Assembly: GCF_003863355.1 (NCBI RefSeq)
Contig: NZ_QQWG01000019.1
Span: forward strand, 1-64,000
DNA length: 64,000 nt
Source of the DNA: Ancylomarina euxina
GTDB lineage: Bacteria; Bacteroidota; Bacteroidia; Bacteroidales; Marinifilaceae
Direction of reading: 5' to 3'
Under the pieces are notes generated by a model, which saw only the letters and a list, made by a program, of their open reading frames with translations, was not told the origin of the DNA and did not search any database. Below, one piece after another: positions 9,058-17,260 of this stretch (position 1 is the first letter of the stretch; each line of letters starts with the position of its first letter). A program made the translations under genes and the position numbers.

Positions 9058-9101
9058 GCAGATAAGAAACTTTGATTTAGGTATCATACATAAATGTTTT
9101 T

Positions 9102-9135
9102 AAGGTGCAGTTTCAAAGCTGTACCTTTTTTATAT
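9102..9135 (+). terminator. Intrinsic terminator after the FIST/kinase operon
   Basis: AAGGTGCAG and CTGTACCTTTTTT form a stem with one mismatch, followed by a T tract. It closes the two-gene unit ending at 9057. Confidence 0.75.
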
Positions 9136-9402
9136 TAAATAAATCAATAGAAATTAGCTTAACATTTCCGAATTGTATAAATTTGAGAGTCAGCTTTCTA
9201 GTTTTTAGTTTGCGTCTGCTTGTGGTAAGTTTGTAGAGGTGTTTTTAAGGATTGTACTAGAAAGAATGAGTTTGAGTGAGTACTGCCTGATAGATATAAT
9301 ATAAGATGTGTTGTGAAGACGGAATGATCTATCGGTGAATAGCTTTTTCAAACTAGAGTAAAACAATGTGTTACGATTTTCAGATCTTAAGTCTTCAAGC
9401 TC
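9136..9402. other. Upstream region of the metal-efflux genes
   Basis: No gene was seen. It must hold the promoter of the RND pump, but no convincing TTG/TAnnTTTG pair or metalloregulator palindrome could be picked out by eye. Confidence 0.35.
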
Positions 9403-12400
9403 ATGTTAGAAAAAATCATTGATTTTAGCATTAAAAATAAGCTAATTGTAATTCTATTCACACTTTCTATTGCCTTGTTTGGAGTCTATTCTATTCTGAA
9501 AATTCCTATTGGTGCCGTCCCCGATATTACTAATAATCAAGTCCAGGTCATAACCACATCGGGTAATTTATCGACTCAGGAAATTGAGCAATTCATTACA
9601 GCACCTGTCGAGTTGGAGATGGCAAACCTACCGGGGGTAGAGGAAATACGTTCTATCTCCAAGTTTGGTTTGTCGGTCGTTACGATTGTCTTTAATGATG
9701 AGATTGGAACTTTTTTACCACGGCAGTTGATCGCTGAAAAGATTAAAGCTGCCTCTGCTAATATACCCGAAGGATTTGGAACGCCAGAGATGGGACCTAT
9801 TACAACAGGCCTTGGTGAAATATATCAGTACATACTAGATGTGAAGTCCGGCTACGAAGATCGCTACACGGCCATGGATTTAAGAACCGTACAAGATTGG
9901 ATTGTTAAGCGTCAGTTGTCGGGAATCCCTGGAGTGGTTGAGGTGAATAGTTGGGGTGGTTTTCTGAAACAATATGAGGTCGCTATTGATCCCATTCGTC
10001 TTAGAAGTATGGATTTAACGCTTGTGTCTGTTTTCAATGCTCTTAAATCCAATAATAGTATATCGGGTGGAGCTTATATTGAAAAAACTAATCAGAGCTA
10101 TTTCATTCGTGGGGACGGTCAGGTGAAATCCATAAGCGATATAGAAGAGATTGTTATCGAAAACAAAGCAGGTATTCCAATTTTGGTAAAGGATGTGGCC
10201 AAAGTCCATTACGGCTGCGCTAATCGTTTTGGAGCCATTACGGCCAATGGGCAGGGTGAAAAAGTGCTTGGCCAAATTATGATGTTGAAGGATGCCAATT
10301 CTAAAGTGGTTATCAAAGAGGTGAAAGAGCGTGTTGCCGAAGTTCAAGAAAGCTTACCCGAAGGTGTCTTTATCAATCCTATTCTAGAACGTTCTGAACT
10401 CATTGGAAAAACCACTTTTACCATTGTAGAGAATTTGGTTCTGGGTTGCCTGATTGTTATACTGATCGTGATTCTCTTGTTAGGAAATATCCGATCAGCC
10501 TTGGTGATTGCCTCTATGATACCCTTGGCACTTCTCTTTACATTATCTCTGATGTATATTTTCGGAATTGATGCGAATCTGATGAGTTTGGGGGCTCTCG
10601 ACTTTGGGATTATTATCGATGGTGCTGTTATTATTGTGGAATATATTGCCATTCGTATTAATACGCAACAGGCAGTTTTCGATAAGAGTAAACCTGAAGA
10701 TAGACAGCGGTTAATTGATAAGGTAACATTCACGGGTGCTTCAAAAATGATGAATTCAGCCATATTTGGACAAATCATTATCCTCATCGTTTTCATACCC
10801 ATCCTATCATTACGTGGTGTTGAGGGCAAAATGTTTCAACCCATGGCCTTATCCTTTAGTTTCGCCATTATAGGTGCTATGATATTGGGTTTAACCTGGC
10901 TTCCAGTAGCAGCTTCTTTATTTCTGAAACCTGTAAAGCAAAATACGAATGGTATTTCACAAAAAATCATGAATTTGGCTTACCGGTCGTACACGCCTGT
11001 TATGAAATGGACTTGCGGACACAAAAGGCTGGTCTTGGCTTCTGCTCTAATTGGTTTCGTGATGACTGGATTTTTGTTTACGCGAATGGGGGGTGAATTT
11101 GTTCCGACTCTCGATGAGGGTGATTTTGTGATTCAGCCCGTTCTAAAAACAGGAACATCTCTTTCGAAGACAGTTGAAATGACAAGTCAGATGGAAAAAA
11201 TCTTGTTGGATAAGTTTCCTGAGATCGATCAAATCGTTTGTCGTATTGGTGCTGCTGAAGTGCCCACCGATCCTATGTCGATGGAAGAGATCGATATGAT
11301 TATCAAAATAAAAGCGCGTGGCGAATGGACTTCGGCTAAAAGCAAGGAAGAATTGGCTGATAAGTTTAAGGACGCCCTTTCGGTGATTCCTGGAATCGAA
11401 TATGAATTTACCCAACCCATCGAAATGCGTTTTAATGAACTGATAACGGGTGTTCGTGCTGACATCGCCGTTAAAGTATTTGGAGAAGATTTAACTTATT
11501 TGAATGAAAAGGCCACAGAGATTAAGAAGCTGATCGAAGATGTGCCTGGTGCTGCTGATGTTATTCTTGAAAAGACTGAAGGTTTGCCTCAAATGAGTGT
11601 ACGCTATCATAGAAGCAAAATAGCTCAGTACGGTTTGAATATGGAAACTTTGAATACTTATTTATCTATGGCCTTTGGGGGTGAGAGTTCAGGTAGTGTA
11701 TTTGAAGGTGAAAAACGTTTTGATTTGGTAGTTCGCCTGCAGAAACAAAATCGAATGGATATCGATAATATCCAAAATCTGATGATTCCTTTGCCTGATG
11801 GCAGTCAAATCCCAATGTTGCAACTCGCTGATATTAGATTCTCTGAGGGACCTGCAAAAATATCACGTGAGAATACCCATCGCCGTGTAGTGGTGAGTGT
11901 TAATGTGCGTAATAGAGACCTACAATCGGTCGTCGAAGATATTCAGGCTAAGATAGATGGACATATCTCCCTTAAGCCTGGGAATTATATTATTTATGGT
12001 GGACAATTCGAGAATCTTCAGAATGCAACTAAGCGTCTGATGTTTGCTGTCCCTTTGGCCTTATTACTCATCTTTATCTTCTTGCACTTTGCCTTTAAAT
12101 CCTTAAAGGATGCAATCATGATTTTTACCGCAGTGCCTTTGTCAACCGTTGGGGGTGTTCTTTTCCTTTGGATCAGAGGTATGCCATTTAGCGTATCGGC
12201 CGGTATTGGTTTTATAGCTCTTTTTGGTATTGCTGTACTCAATGGTATTATCCTGATAGAGCATCTAAAGGATTTGCAAGAGAAAGGGCATAGAAATATA
12301 AAAGAACTCATATTGCAAGGCACCAGAGATAGGTTGCGACCTGTAATACTAACCGCTGCTGCTGCTGCCATGGGTTTTCTTCCTATGGCTATATCAACGG

Positions 12401-12693
12401 GAGCAGGTGCTGAGGTTCAGCGCCCACTGGCTACCGTTGTCATTGGTGGATTATTCACCTCAACCATGCTGACCATGCTTGTTCTTCCTTTGCTGTTTGA
12501 GTTATTCTATAATGTAAGTGGCTTTAAATGGCGACCTTTCCGATTGATTAGAAAGAATACTGTCATAACGGGTCTTATCTTGGTTTTGGCCTCTGTAACT
12601 GCCTTTTCTGATAGGCAGCAAATAAAATATCAAGGCACTAAAGAAATAAGGACACATGAATCGCATTTGGAATCGAATTATTTAAATATATAA
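9403..12693 (+). CDS. CusA/CzcA-family heavy-metal efflux RND transporter
   Basis: The 1096-residue inner-membrane pump begins MLEKIIDFSIKNKLIVILFTL, the usual first transmembrane helix. Two periplasmic porter regions and two groups of helices follow. The TM4 sequence GALDFGIIIDGAVIIVE has the acidic D..D..E pattern of heavy-metal RND pumps of the CzcA (divalent cation) type, and the second half has GIAVLNGIILIEHL. It exports metal ions from the periplasm or cytoplasm using the proton gradient, together with an adaptor (the next gene, 12 nt downstream) and an outer-membrane channel not found here. About 50 C-terminal residues extend past the usual end and contain an extra hydrophobic segment (VITGLILVLASVTAF). 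Assignment to the family is firm. The metal is not. Confidence 0.93.
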   Translation: MLEKIIDFSIKNKLIVILFTLSIALFGVYSILKIPIGAVPDITNNQVQVITTSGNLSTQEIEQFITAPVELEMANLPGVEEIRSISKFGLSVVTIVFNDEIGTFLPRQLIAEKIKAASANIPEGFGTPEMGPITTGLGEIYQYILDVKSGYEDRYTAMDLRTVQDWIVKRQLSGIPGVVEVNSWGGFLKQYEVAIDPIRLRSMDLTLVSVFNALKSNNSISGGAYIEKTNQSYFIRGDGQVKSISDIEEIVIENKAGIPILVKDVAKVHYGCANRFGAITANGQGEKVLGQIMMLKDANSKVVIKEVKERVAEVQESLPEGVFINPILERSELIGKTTFTIVENLVLGCLIVILIVILLLGNIRSALVIASMIPLALLFTLSLMYIFGIDANLMSLGALDFGIIIDGAVIIVEYIAIRINTQQAVFDKSKPEDRQRLIDKVTFTGASKMMNSAIFGQIIILIVFIPILSLRGVEGKMFQPMALSFSFAIIGAMILGLTWLPVAASLFLKPVKQNTNGISQKIMNLAYRSYTPVMKWTCGHKRLVLASALIGFVMTGFLFTRMGGEFVPTLDEGDFVIQPVLKTGTSLSKTVEMTSQMEKILLDKFPEIDQIVCRIGAAEVPTDPMSMEEIDMIIKIKARGEWTSAKSKEELADKFKDALSVIPGIEYEFTQPIEMRFNELITGVRADIAVKVFGEDLTYLNEKATEIKKLIEDVPGAADVILEKTEGLPQMSVRYHRSKIAQYGLNMETLNTYLSMAFGGESSGSVFEGEKRFDLVVRLQKQNRMDIDNIQNLMIPLPDGSQIPMLQLADIRFSEGPAKISRENTHRRVVVSVNVRNRDLQSVVEDIQAKIDGHISLKPGNYIIYGGQFENLQNATKRLMFAVPLALLLIFIFLHFAFKSLKDAIMIFTAVPLSTVGGVLFLWIRGMPFSVSAGIGFIALFGIAVLNGIILIEHLKDLQEKGHRNIKELILQGTRDRLRPVILTAAAAAMGFLPMAISTGAGAEVQRPLATVVIGGLFTSTMLTMLVLPLLFELFYNVSGFKWRPFRLIRKNTVITGLILVLASVTAFSDRQQIKYQGTKEIRTHESHLESNYLNI

Positions 12694-12705
12694 GTCAGAA
12701 TCATT

Positions 12706-13830
12706 ATGAAAGAGAATCAGATTACTATCCTAATCCTCCTTGTTTTATCTCTTTTTGCTTGTCAAAATAAAACGATTCAGCAGGATGATATGGGCCTGGA
12801 TAACACGAATCTTATTAGCATCACTAAAGAGCAATTCAATTCCGATAAAATGGAAATTGGAACCACTAGCCTGTATTGTTTTCAAGAAGAAATAGATTGC
12901 AATGGTTTTATTAAAGCTGCTCCCGAAGGCTGTGCTAAAATTAGTACGCCCATATCTGGAATAATCAAGTCGATTAAATTCAAATCGGGTGATTTTGTGA
13001 CTAAAGGGCAAGTTTTATGTGAGATTAATTCCAACGAGTTGATCGATATTCAACAGGATTTTATTGAAACTGAAGTCAAGTTGAAAGTAGTAAAAGCCGA
13101 TTACGACAGATACCTTTCTTTATTTAAAGAAAAGATTACGGCTGAGAAAGATTTTTTGAAGATAGAGAGTGATTTTAAGGTTTTGATGGCAAAGAAGCAG
13201 GCTTTAAATTCGAAACTTCATATATTACAGTTGGATGTTTCTAGGATAAGGGATGGAAACTTGTACACTGCGTTACCCCTTAAGGCACCTATTAGTGGCT
13301 ATATCATTAAACAGCAACTCATGCTTGGGCAATTTATTGAACAAAATCAGCAACTGATAGAACAGGTTGATATCAATAAACTTCAGCTTGAAATTTCAAT
13401 ATTCGAAAAAGATGTGAATCAATTGGAGCTTGGACAGACTATTCATTTTAAAAATATAGGAGGGGGAGAAATGAATTATCAGGCCAAACTGATTTCCATA
13501 GGAAAGGGACTGGATACAGATTCTAAAAGTATACTTTGTTTGGCTTCAATAGAGAAAAATATCAAAGCCAAATTAATTCATGGCTCCTATATTCAAGCTA
13601 AGATTACGACCAATGAGAAAGATGCCATAGCCTTGCCTAGTAACGCTATTACCAAATTGGGCAACGAACACTTTGTCTTAGTTGTTAATAATAGGGATAA
13701 TGAAAACTATTCCTTTCGAAAAGAAAAAGTGAAGATTGGTTGCATATCAAAGGGGTATACTGAAATTTTAGGAACAAATGATTTGGGTAAGGTCCTGCTT
13801 AAAGGTGTTTACAATATTTCAGTAGAATAA
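12706..13830 (+). CDS. Periplasmic adaptor (membrane-fusion) subunit of the metal RND pump
   Basis: The 374-residue protein has a lipoprotein signal (ILLVLSLFAC, lipidated Cys at about 19). It has the adaptor layout: a biotinyl-lipoyl-like half at about 80-105 (ISTPISGIIKSIKFKSGDFV), a helical hairpin at about 110-170, the returning lipoyl half (LKAPISGYIIKQQLMLGQFI), a beta-barrel domain (about 220-300) and a C-terminal membrane-proximal domain. It bridges the RND pump to an outer-membrane channel. The order pump-then-adaptor and the lack of a TolC-type gene after it are notable. It is co-transcribed with the pump. Confidence 0.9.
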   Translation: MKENQITILILLVLSLFACQNKTIQQDDMGLDNTNLISITKEQFNSDKMEIGTTSLYCFQEEIDCNGFIKAAPEGCAKISTPISGIIKSIKFKSGDFVTKGQVLCEINSNELIDIQQDFIETEVKLKVVKADYDRYLSLFKEKITAEKDFLKIESDFKVLMAKKQALNSKLHILQLDVSRIRDGNLYTALPLKAPISGYIIKQQLMLGQFIEQNQQLIEQVDINKLQLEISIFEKDVNQLELGQTIHFKNIGGGEMNYQAKLISIGKGLDTDSKSILCLASIEKNIKAKLIHGSYIQAKITTNEKDAIALPSNAITKLGNEHFVLVVNNRDNENYSFRKEKVKIGCISKGYTEILGTNDLGKVLLKGVYNISVE

Positions 13831-13924
13831 ACTTTAATTCTTAATTATAGACTTGATGGCTAAGTTCTATTTTATAGCTTTGGGAAATCTAAATTTGAAA
13901 ACAACTAAATAAACCCTTTTGAAA

Positions 13925-14455
13925 ATGAAAAGAATTGCCATACAAAGTTTGATTTTGGTGCTAATGAGTAGCATGAGTTTCGCTCAAACAAATCCTTTGG
14001 AGAGATTAAATGCCATAATTGGCGAGTGGACAGGTGTTGGGAGTGGCTTTGGGAATAATAAATCGAAAATAGAATCCAGCTTTAAGTTGGTTATGGGTGG
14101 AACTTATCTTGAGATCAGTAATGAGTCTCAATTTGAACCAACAGGAAGAAACCCTAAGGGCGAGCATCATATTGATAAGGGATTTATCTCCTACGACAAA
14201 ACTCGAAAAGTTATCGTTTTTCGTCAATTTAACAACGAAGGTTACATCAACCAATATGTATTGAACGATTCGCTATCAAATGAGAAGCTTTTTGTTTTTG
14301 AAACGGAAACAATTGAAAACTTTATGCCAGGAGGTAAGGCACAATGGATTATCAAACTGATCTCTGATAAAGAAATTGAAACCACTTTTAATGTGTCTTT
14401 CCCTAATAAGGACTATACTTGTTTTGGTGTAAATACACTTATAAAAAAGGAATAG
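13925..14455 (+). CDS. Secreted DUF1579/FABP-like beta-barrel protein
   Basis: The start is the ATG at 13925; a TTG six bases upstream is less likely because the ATG directly begins the signal peptide (MKRIAIQSLILVLMSSMSFA). The mature protein of about 155 residues has LERLNAIIGEWTGVGSGFG at its beginning, an -IGEW-G-G- pattern shared by DUF1579-type and nitrobindin-like barrels. Later strands are consistent with a small calycin-like barrel (VMGGTYLEI, FISYDKTRKVIVFRQFNNEG). No heme ligand can be assigned. It has its own terminator downstream and stands alone between the efflux operon and a hydrolase. Function is unknown beyond probable small-ligand binding. Confidence 0.6.
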   Translation: MKRIAIQSLILVLMSSMSFAQTNPLERLNAIIGEWTGVGSGFGNNKSKIESSFKLVMGGTYLEISNESQFEPTGRNPKGEHHIDKGFISYDKTRKVIVFRQFNNEGYINQYVLNDSLSNEKLFVFETETIENFMPGGKAQWIIKLISDKEIETTFNVSFPNKDYTCFGVNTLIKKE

Positions 14456-14478
14456 AAAGAAATAAGAATCTTTAAATG

Positions 14479-14512
14479 AAAGCTGTAACCTTAGGGATGC
14501 AGCTTTTTTTAT
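14479..14512 (+). terminator. Intrinsic terminator
   Basis: AAAGCTG and CAGCTTT form the closing stem of a hairpin followed by seven or more T residues. It lies 24 nt after the stop at 14455. Confidence 0.7.
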
Positions 14513-14601
14513 TAAAGGGAAATTATGACTTAATATTAAGGGAGATTATTTTACTTTGTATTTAGTTTCATTAAGGTAAAAACCCCCAATTATATAGAAA
14601 T

Positions 14602-15891
14602 ATGAATCATTCTATAGAAGAAGATATCATCGCATATCGAAGACATTTTCATAGACATCCAGAATTAGGTTGGCTGGAATATTGCACGGCCGCATTTATT
14701 GCAGATGAGTTATTGAATTTAGGGTTCGAAGTGAAGACAGGACATGAGGTTATGCATGTTGATAATCTAATGGGTTTACCTGCTGAGCAGGATAATGTAA
14801 TTGCATTCGAAAAGGCTGAGAAGATATTTGGTCAAGAAAAAATGCAAACTTTTGCCAATAATTCTACGGCTGTTGCTGGTATTTTAAAATGTGGAGATGG
14901 GCCTTGTGTTGCTATTCGTGTTGATATGGATGCTTTGCCCATTACAGAATCAAATGCCAGCGATCATTTTCCCAATCAAGCTGGTTTTGTGTCAGAATCA
15001 AGGGGAGTTATGCACGCTTGTGGGCACGATGCTCATATGGCTATTGGTCTTGGTTTAGCGCAATATTTAGCTAAATACAAAGATCAACTGGATGGAAACT
15101 ATATTCTATTATTCCAGCCTGCTGAAGAAGGCGTGCGAGGAGCCGCATCAATCGTGAAATCTGGTTTTTTAAAGAATGTTGACTACCTATTGGCAGCCCA
15201 TATGTGGAGTAATATGCCTTTGGGTAAAGTGGTTTGTTCACAAAATGGAACTGCGGCTACCGATAAATTGGATGTGACTTTTTATGGGAAAGCAGTCCAT
15301 GCTGGTATTTGCCCTGAAAAAGGGAATAATGCAATTCTTGCTGCAGCGAACACAATCCTTGCTTTGCATGAAATTCAATTCATTGGCGAAGGGTTGAAAC
15401 GTGTGAATATCGGGCGTATGGAAGGTGGTACAGCTCGCAATATAATTGCTGATAGGGCTAAGTTGGAAATTGAGCTAAGAGCAGATAGTCAAATAGGCGA
15501 GTTTGAGTTACTTGAAAAGCTTGAGGGTATTGTGAAAGCTTCAGCTCACAAAGAGGGCTGCTCTTTTGAGATTAAAAAAGTGGGTGAAGCTTCTGCAGCT
15601 CGTGGTGATGATTCACTTGCAAAATTAATAAGTGATGAGGCAAATAATATGAATTGCTTTAGGGATGTGATTCTATCCGATAAGACAAACAGAGGAAGTG
15701 AAGATTTTACATCTCTGATGATAGACGTACAGACAAGAGGAGGAAAGGCCTGTTTTGTTGGTGTAGGTGCCTCACCTGATAAGGATTTAGAGCACCATAC
15801 TCCAGATTTCGATATAGCTGAAGCAGCATTAAATTCCACAGCTGTACTTTTCTTTAATCTTATAAAAAGATTAAAGAAGGAGCATTTGTAG
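14602..15891 (+). CDS. M20-family amidohydrolase, AbgA (p-aminobenzoyl-glutamate hydrolase subunit A)-like
   Basis: The 429-residue protein is close to the roughly 430 residues usual for AbgA. The N-terminus RRHFHRHPELGWLEY and the VRVDMDALPI block identify the M20/amidohydrolase superfamily. The metal-site motif HACGHDAH lies at about 138-145, and the catalytic acid sits in QPAEEG at about 171-176. The dimerisation/lid domain spans about 220-335. AbgA-type insertions near 50-80 (MGLPAEQDN region) distinguish it from simple hippurate hydrolases. It likely cleaves an amide between an aromatic acid and an amino acid, with two metal ions. No AbgB or AbgT partner is adjacent, so the substrate is inferred from similarity only. 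Confidence 0.8.
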   Translation: MNHSIEEDIIAYRRHFHRHPELGWLEYCTAAFIADELLNLGFEVKTGHEVMHVDNLMGLPAEQDNVIAFEKAEKIFGQEKMQTFANNSTAVAGILKCGDGPCVAIRVDMDALPITESNASDHFPNQAGFVSESRGVMHACGHDAHMAIGLGLAQYLAKYKDQLDGNYILLFQPAEEGVRGAASIVKSGFLKNVDYLLAAHMWSNMPLGKVVCSQNGTAATDKLDVTFYGKAVHAGICPEKGNNAILAAANTILALHEIQFIGEGLKRVNIGRMEGGTARNIIADRAKLEIELRADSQIGEFELLEKLEGIVKASAHKEGCSFEIKKVGEASAARGDDSLAKLISDEANNMNCFRDVILSDKTNRGSEDFTSLMIDVQTRGGKACFVGVGASPDKDLEHHTPDFDIAEAALNSTAVLFFNLIKRLKKEHL

Positions 15892-15998
15892 ATAGTCAAT
15901 CGAATTCATAAGTCGTAGTACCTTAGTTTAGAGTGTAGCTTTTTTTTGTTTTAAAATCTCTAGATTTAATAAAAAGAGATATGTGTATCTTAATTTAA

Positions 15999-16029
15999 TT
16001 GCTTGATGATTCAAATTTTCATAAATTGG
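15999..16029 (+). promoter_or_regulatory. Candidate Bacteroidota promoter
   Basis: TTG (15999-16001), 20 nt, then TAAATTGG (16022-16029), with the last two bases deviating from TAnnTTTG. The flanking TTTTCA matches the stronger promoters at 25.2, 48.9 and 54.3 kb. It would serve the SRPBCC gene at 16088. Confidence 0.35.
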
Positions 16030-16087
16030 GTAATCTAGTATCTACCTACACCTATTAAAAAGTTGTTATACTTAATAAATTGATAGG

Positions 16088-16522
16088 ATGAAATATGAAG
16101 TAGAAGTTGACATTAATCTCTCTCGTGAGATCGTTATTAGACTCTTTGATAATCCTGCTAATATGAAACATTGGCAGCCAGGGCTTGTAAGTGTTGAACA
16201 TTTAAGTGGTCAGCCGGGCGAGGTTGGAGCCAAGTCCAAATTGTATTATAAGATGGGAAAACGCGAAGTTGTGATGATTGAGACCATCACTAGTAAGAAT
16301 TTACCCTCTGAATTTTCTGGAACCTATGAAGCTAAAGGCGTGTGGAATCATGTACAAAACTATTTTATCGAAATTAATGAGAATAAAACCGTGTGGAAAT
16401 CTGTAAATGAGTTTAGATGCACTGGTTTTTTTAAGATCATGATCTTTTTGATGCCTGGGATGTTCAAAAAAGAAACCTGTAAACATCTGGTCAATTTCAA
16501 AGAATTTGCTGAATCCATATAA
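16088..16522 (+). CDS. SRPBCC (START-like) family protein
   Basis: The 144-residue protein fits the helix-grip fold: an N-terminal strand KYEVEVDINLSREIVIRLF, a WQPGL segment near 34, a run of central beta strands (AKSKLYYKMGKREVVMIETI) and a long C-terminal helix ending KHLVNFKEFAESI. SRPBCC proteins hold hydrophobic ligands in a deep cavity, and many of this size are uncharacterised. It abuts a broken VOC gene with a 3-nt gap, which suggests the two were once co-expressed. Family call is fair; ligand unknown. Confidence 0.75.
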   Translation: MKYEVEVDINLSREIVIRLFDNPANMKHWQPGLVSVEHLSGQPGEVGAKSKLYYKMGKREVVMIETITSKNLPSEFSGTYEAKGVWNHVQNYFIEINENKTVWKSVNEFRCTGFFKIMIFLMPGMFKKETCKHLVNFKEFAESI

Positions 16523-16525
16523 TTA

Positions 16526-16969
16526 ATGACTTATGTTATGACAACACTTAACACGTATCTGACTTTTAATGGCAACTGTGAGGAGGCCTTTCTTTTTTAT
16601 AAATCTGTGTTTGGTGGGGAATATGCCCATATAGCTCGATTTTCTGAGATGCCGGATAATCCTGATTGTCTTATTGCTGAGGAAGATAAAAATAAGATTA
16701 TGCATGTTTCATTACCAATTAGCACGTAAACTGTTTTGATGGGTAGTGATACCAGTGGCGAATGGGCCAAGAAATTTATTCAAGGGAATAATTTCTCAGT
16801 ATCTATTTCTACTGATAGTAAAGTGGCTGCAGATGAATTTTTTAACAAATTGTCTGCTGATGTAAAAGTTATTATGGCTATGGATAACACTTTTTGGGGT
16901 TCTTACTTCGGTATGTTTGTTGATAAATTTGGTATTCAATGGATGATTGGCTATGATGACTTGCATTAA
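16526..16969 (+). pseudogene. VOC-family (PhnB/3-demethylubiquinone-9 methyltransferase-like) protein interrupted by TAA
   Basis: Two consecutive open segments in the same frame (16526-16729 and 16730-16969) together read as one ordinary PhnB-type VOC protein. The first has TLNTYLTFNGNCEEAFLFYK and SVFGGEYAHIARF. After the TAA at 16727-16729 the frame continues TVLMGSDTSGEWAKKF and ends WGSYFGMFVDKFGIQWMI. Family members have an unbroken sequence at this junction. One base change (for example AAA to TAA) would explain it. The likely original start is ATG 16538 (MTTLNTYLTF), with 16526 an alternative. The rest of the frame is intact, so the disruption is recent, or is a sequencing error. Confidence 0.8.
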
Positions 16970-17079
16970 AAGGATTGTATCTTCTAAGGAGACCAATAGA
17001 AAAGATTTAAGTCATTTTAAAGAATATTCAGATGAAAACAATACACTAAAAGGTAATATTAGAATATTATTTTAAATGT

Positions 17080-17110
17080 AAAAGGTGTAGTTTAAAGGCT
17101 ACACCTTTTC
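17080..17110 (+). terminator. Intrinsic terminator
   Basis: AAAAGGTGTAG and CTACACCTTTT form a perfect 11-bp stem with an 8-nt loop. It closes the SRPBCC/VOC unit. Confidence 0.8.
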
Positions 17111-17260
17111 TTATTCAATTTTAGCCTGAAGTCTGCTTAGATTTCTGTTATTATGTCATGAAATATTGCGCTTAATCTGTCAGGATGGCTTAGTTTTGAA
17201 AGGGGTATGAGATTTGATTGGTTGTTTGTCGAATAATATTTAATACAAAATGATTAGACT

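Noticed and set aside
10015-12371. Several minus-strand open frames inside the RND pump gene
   Set aside because: Shadows of the pump coding sequence in other frames, without conserved features.
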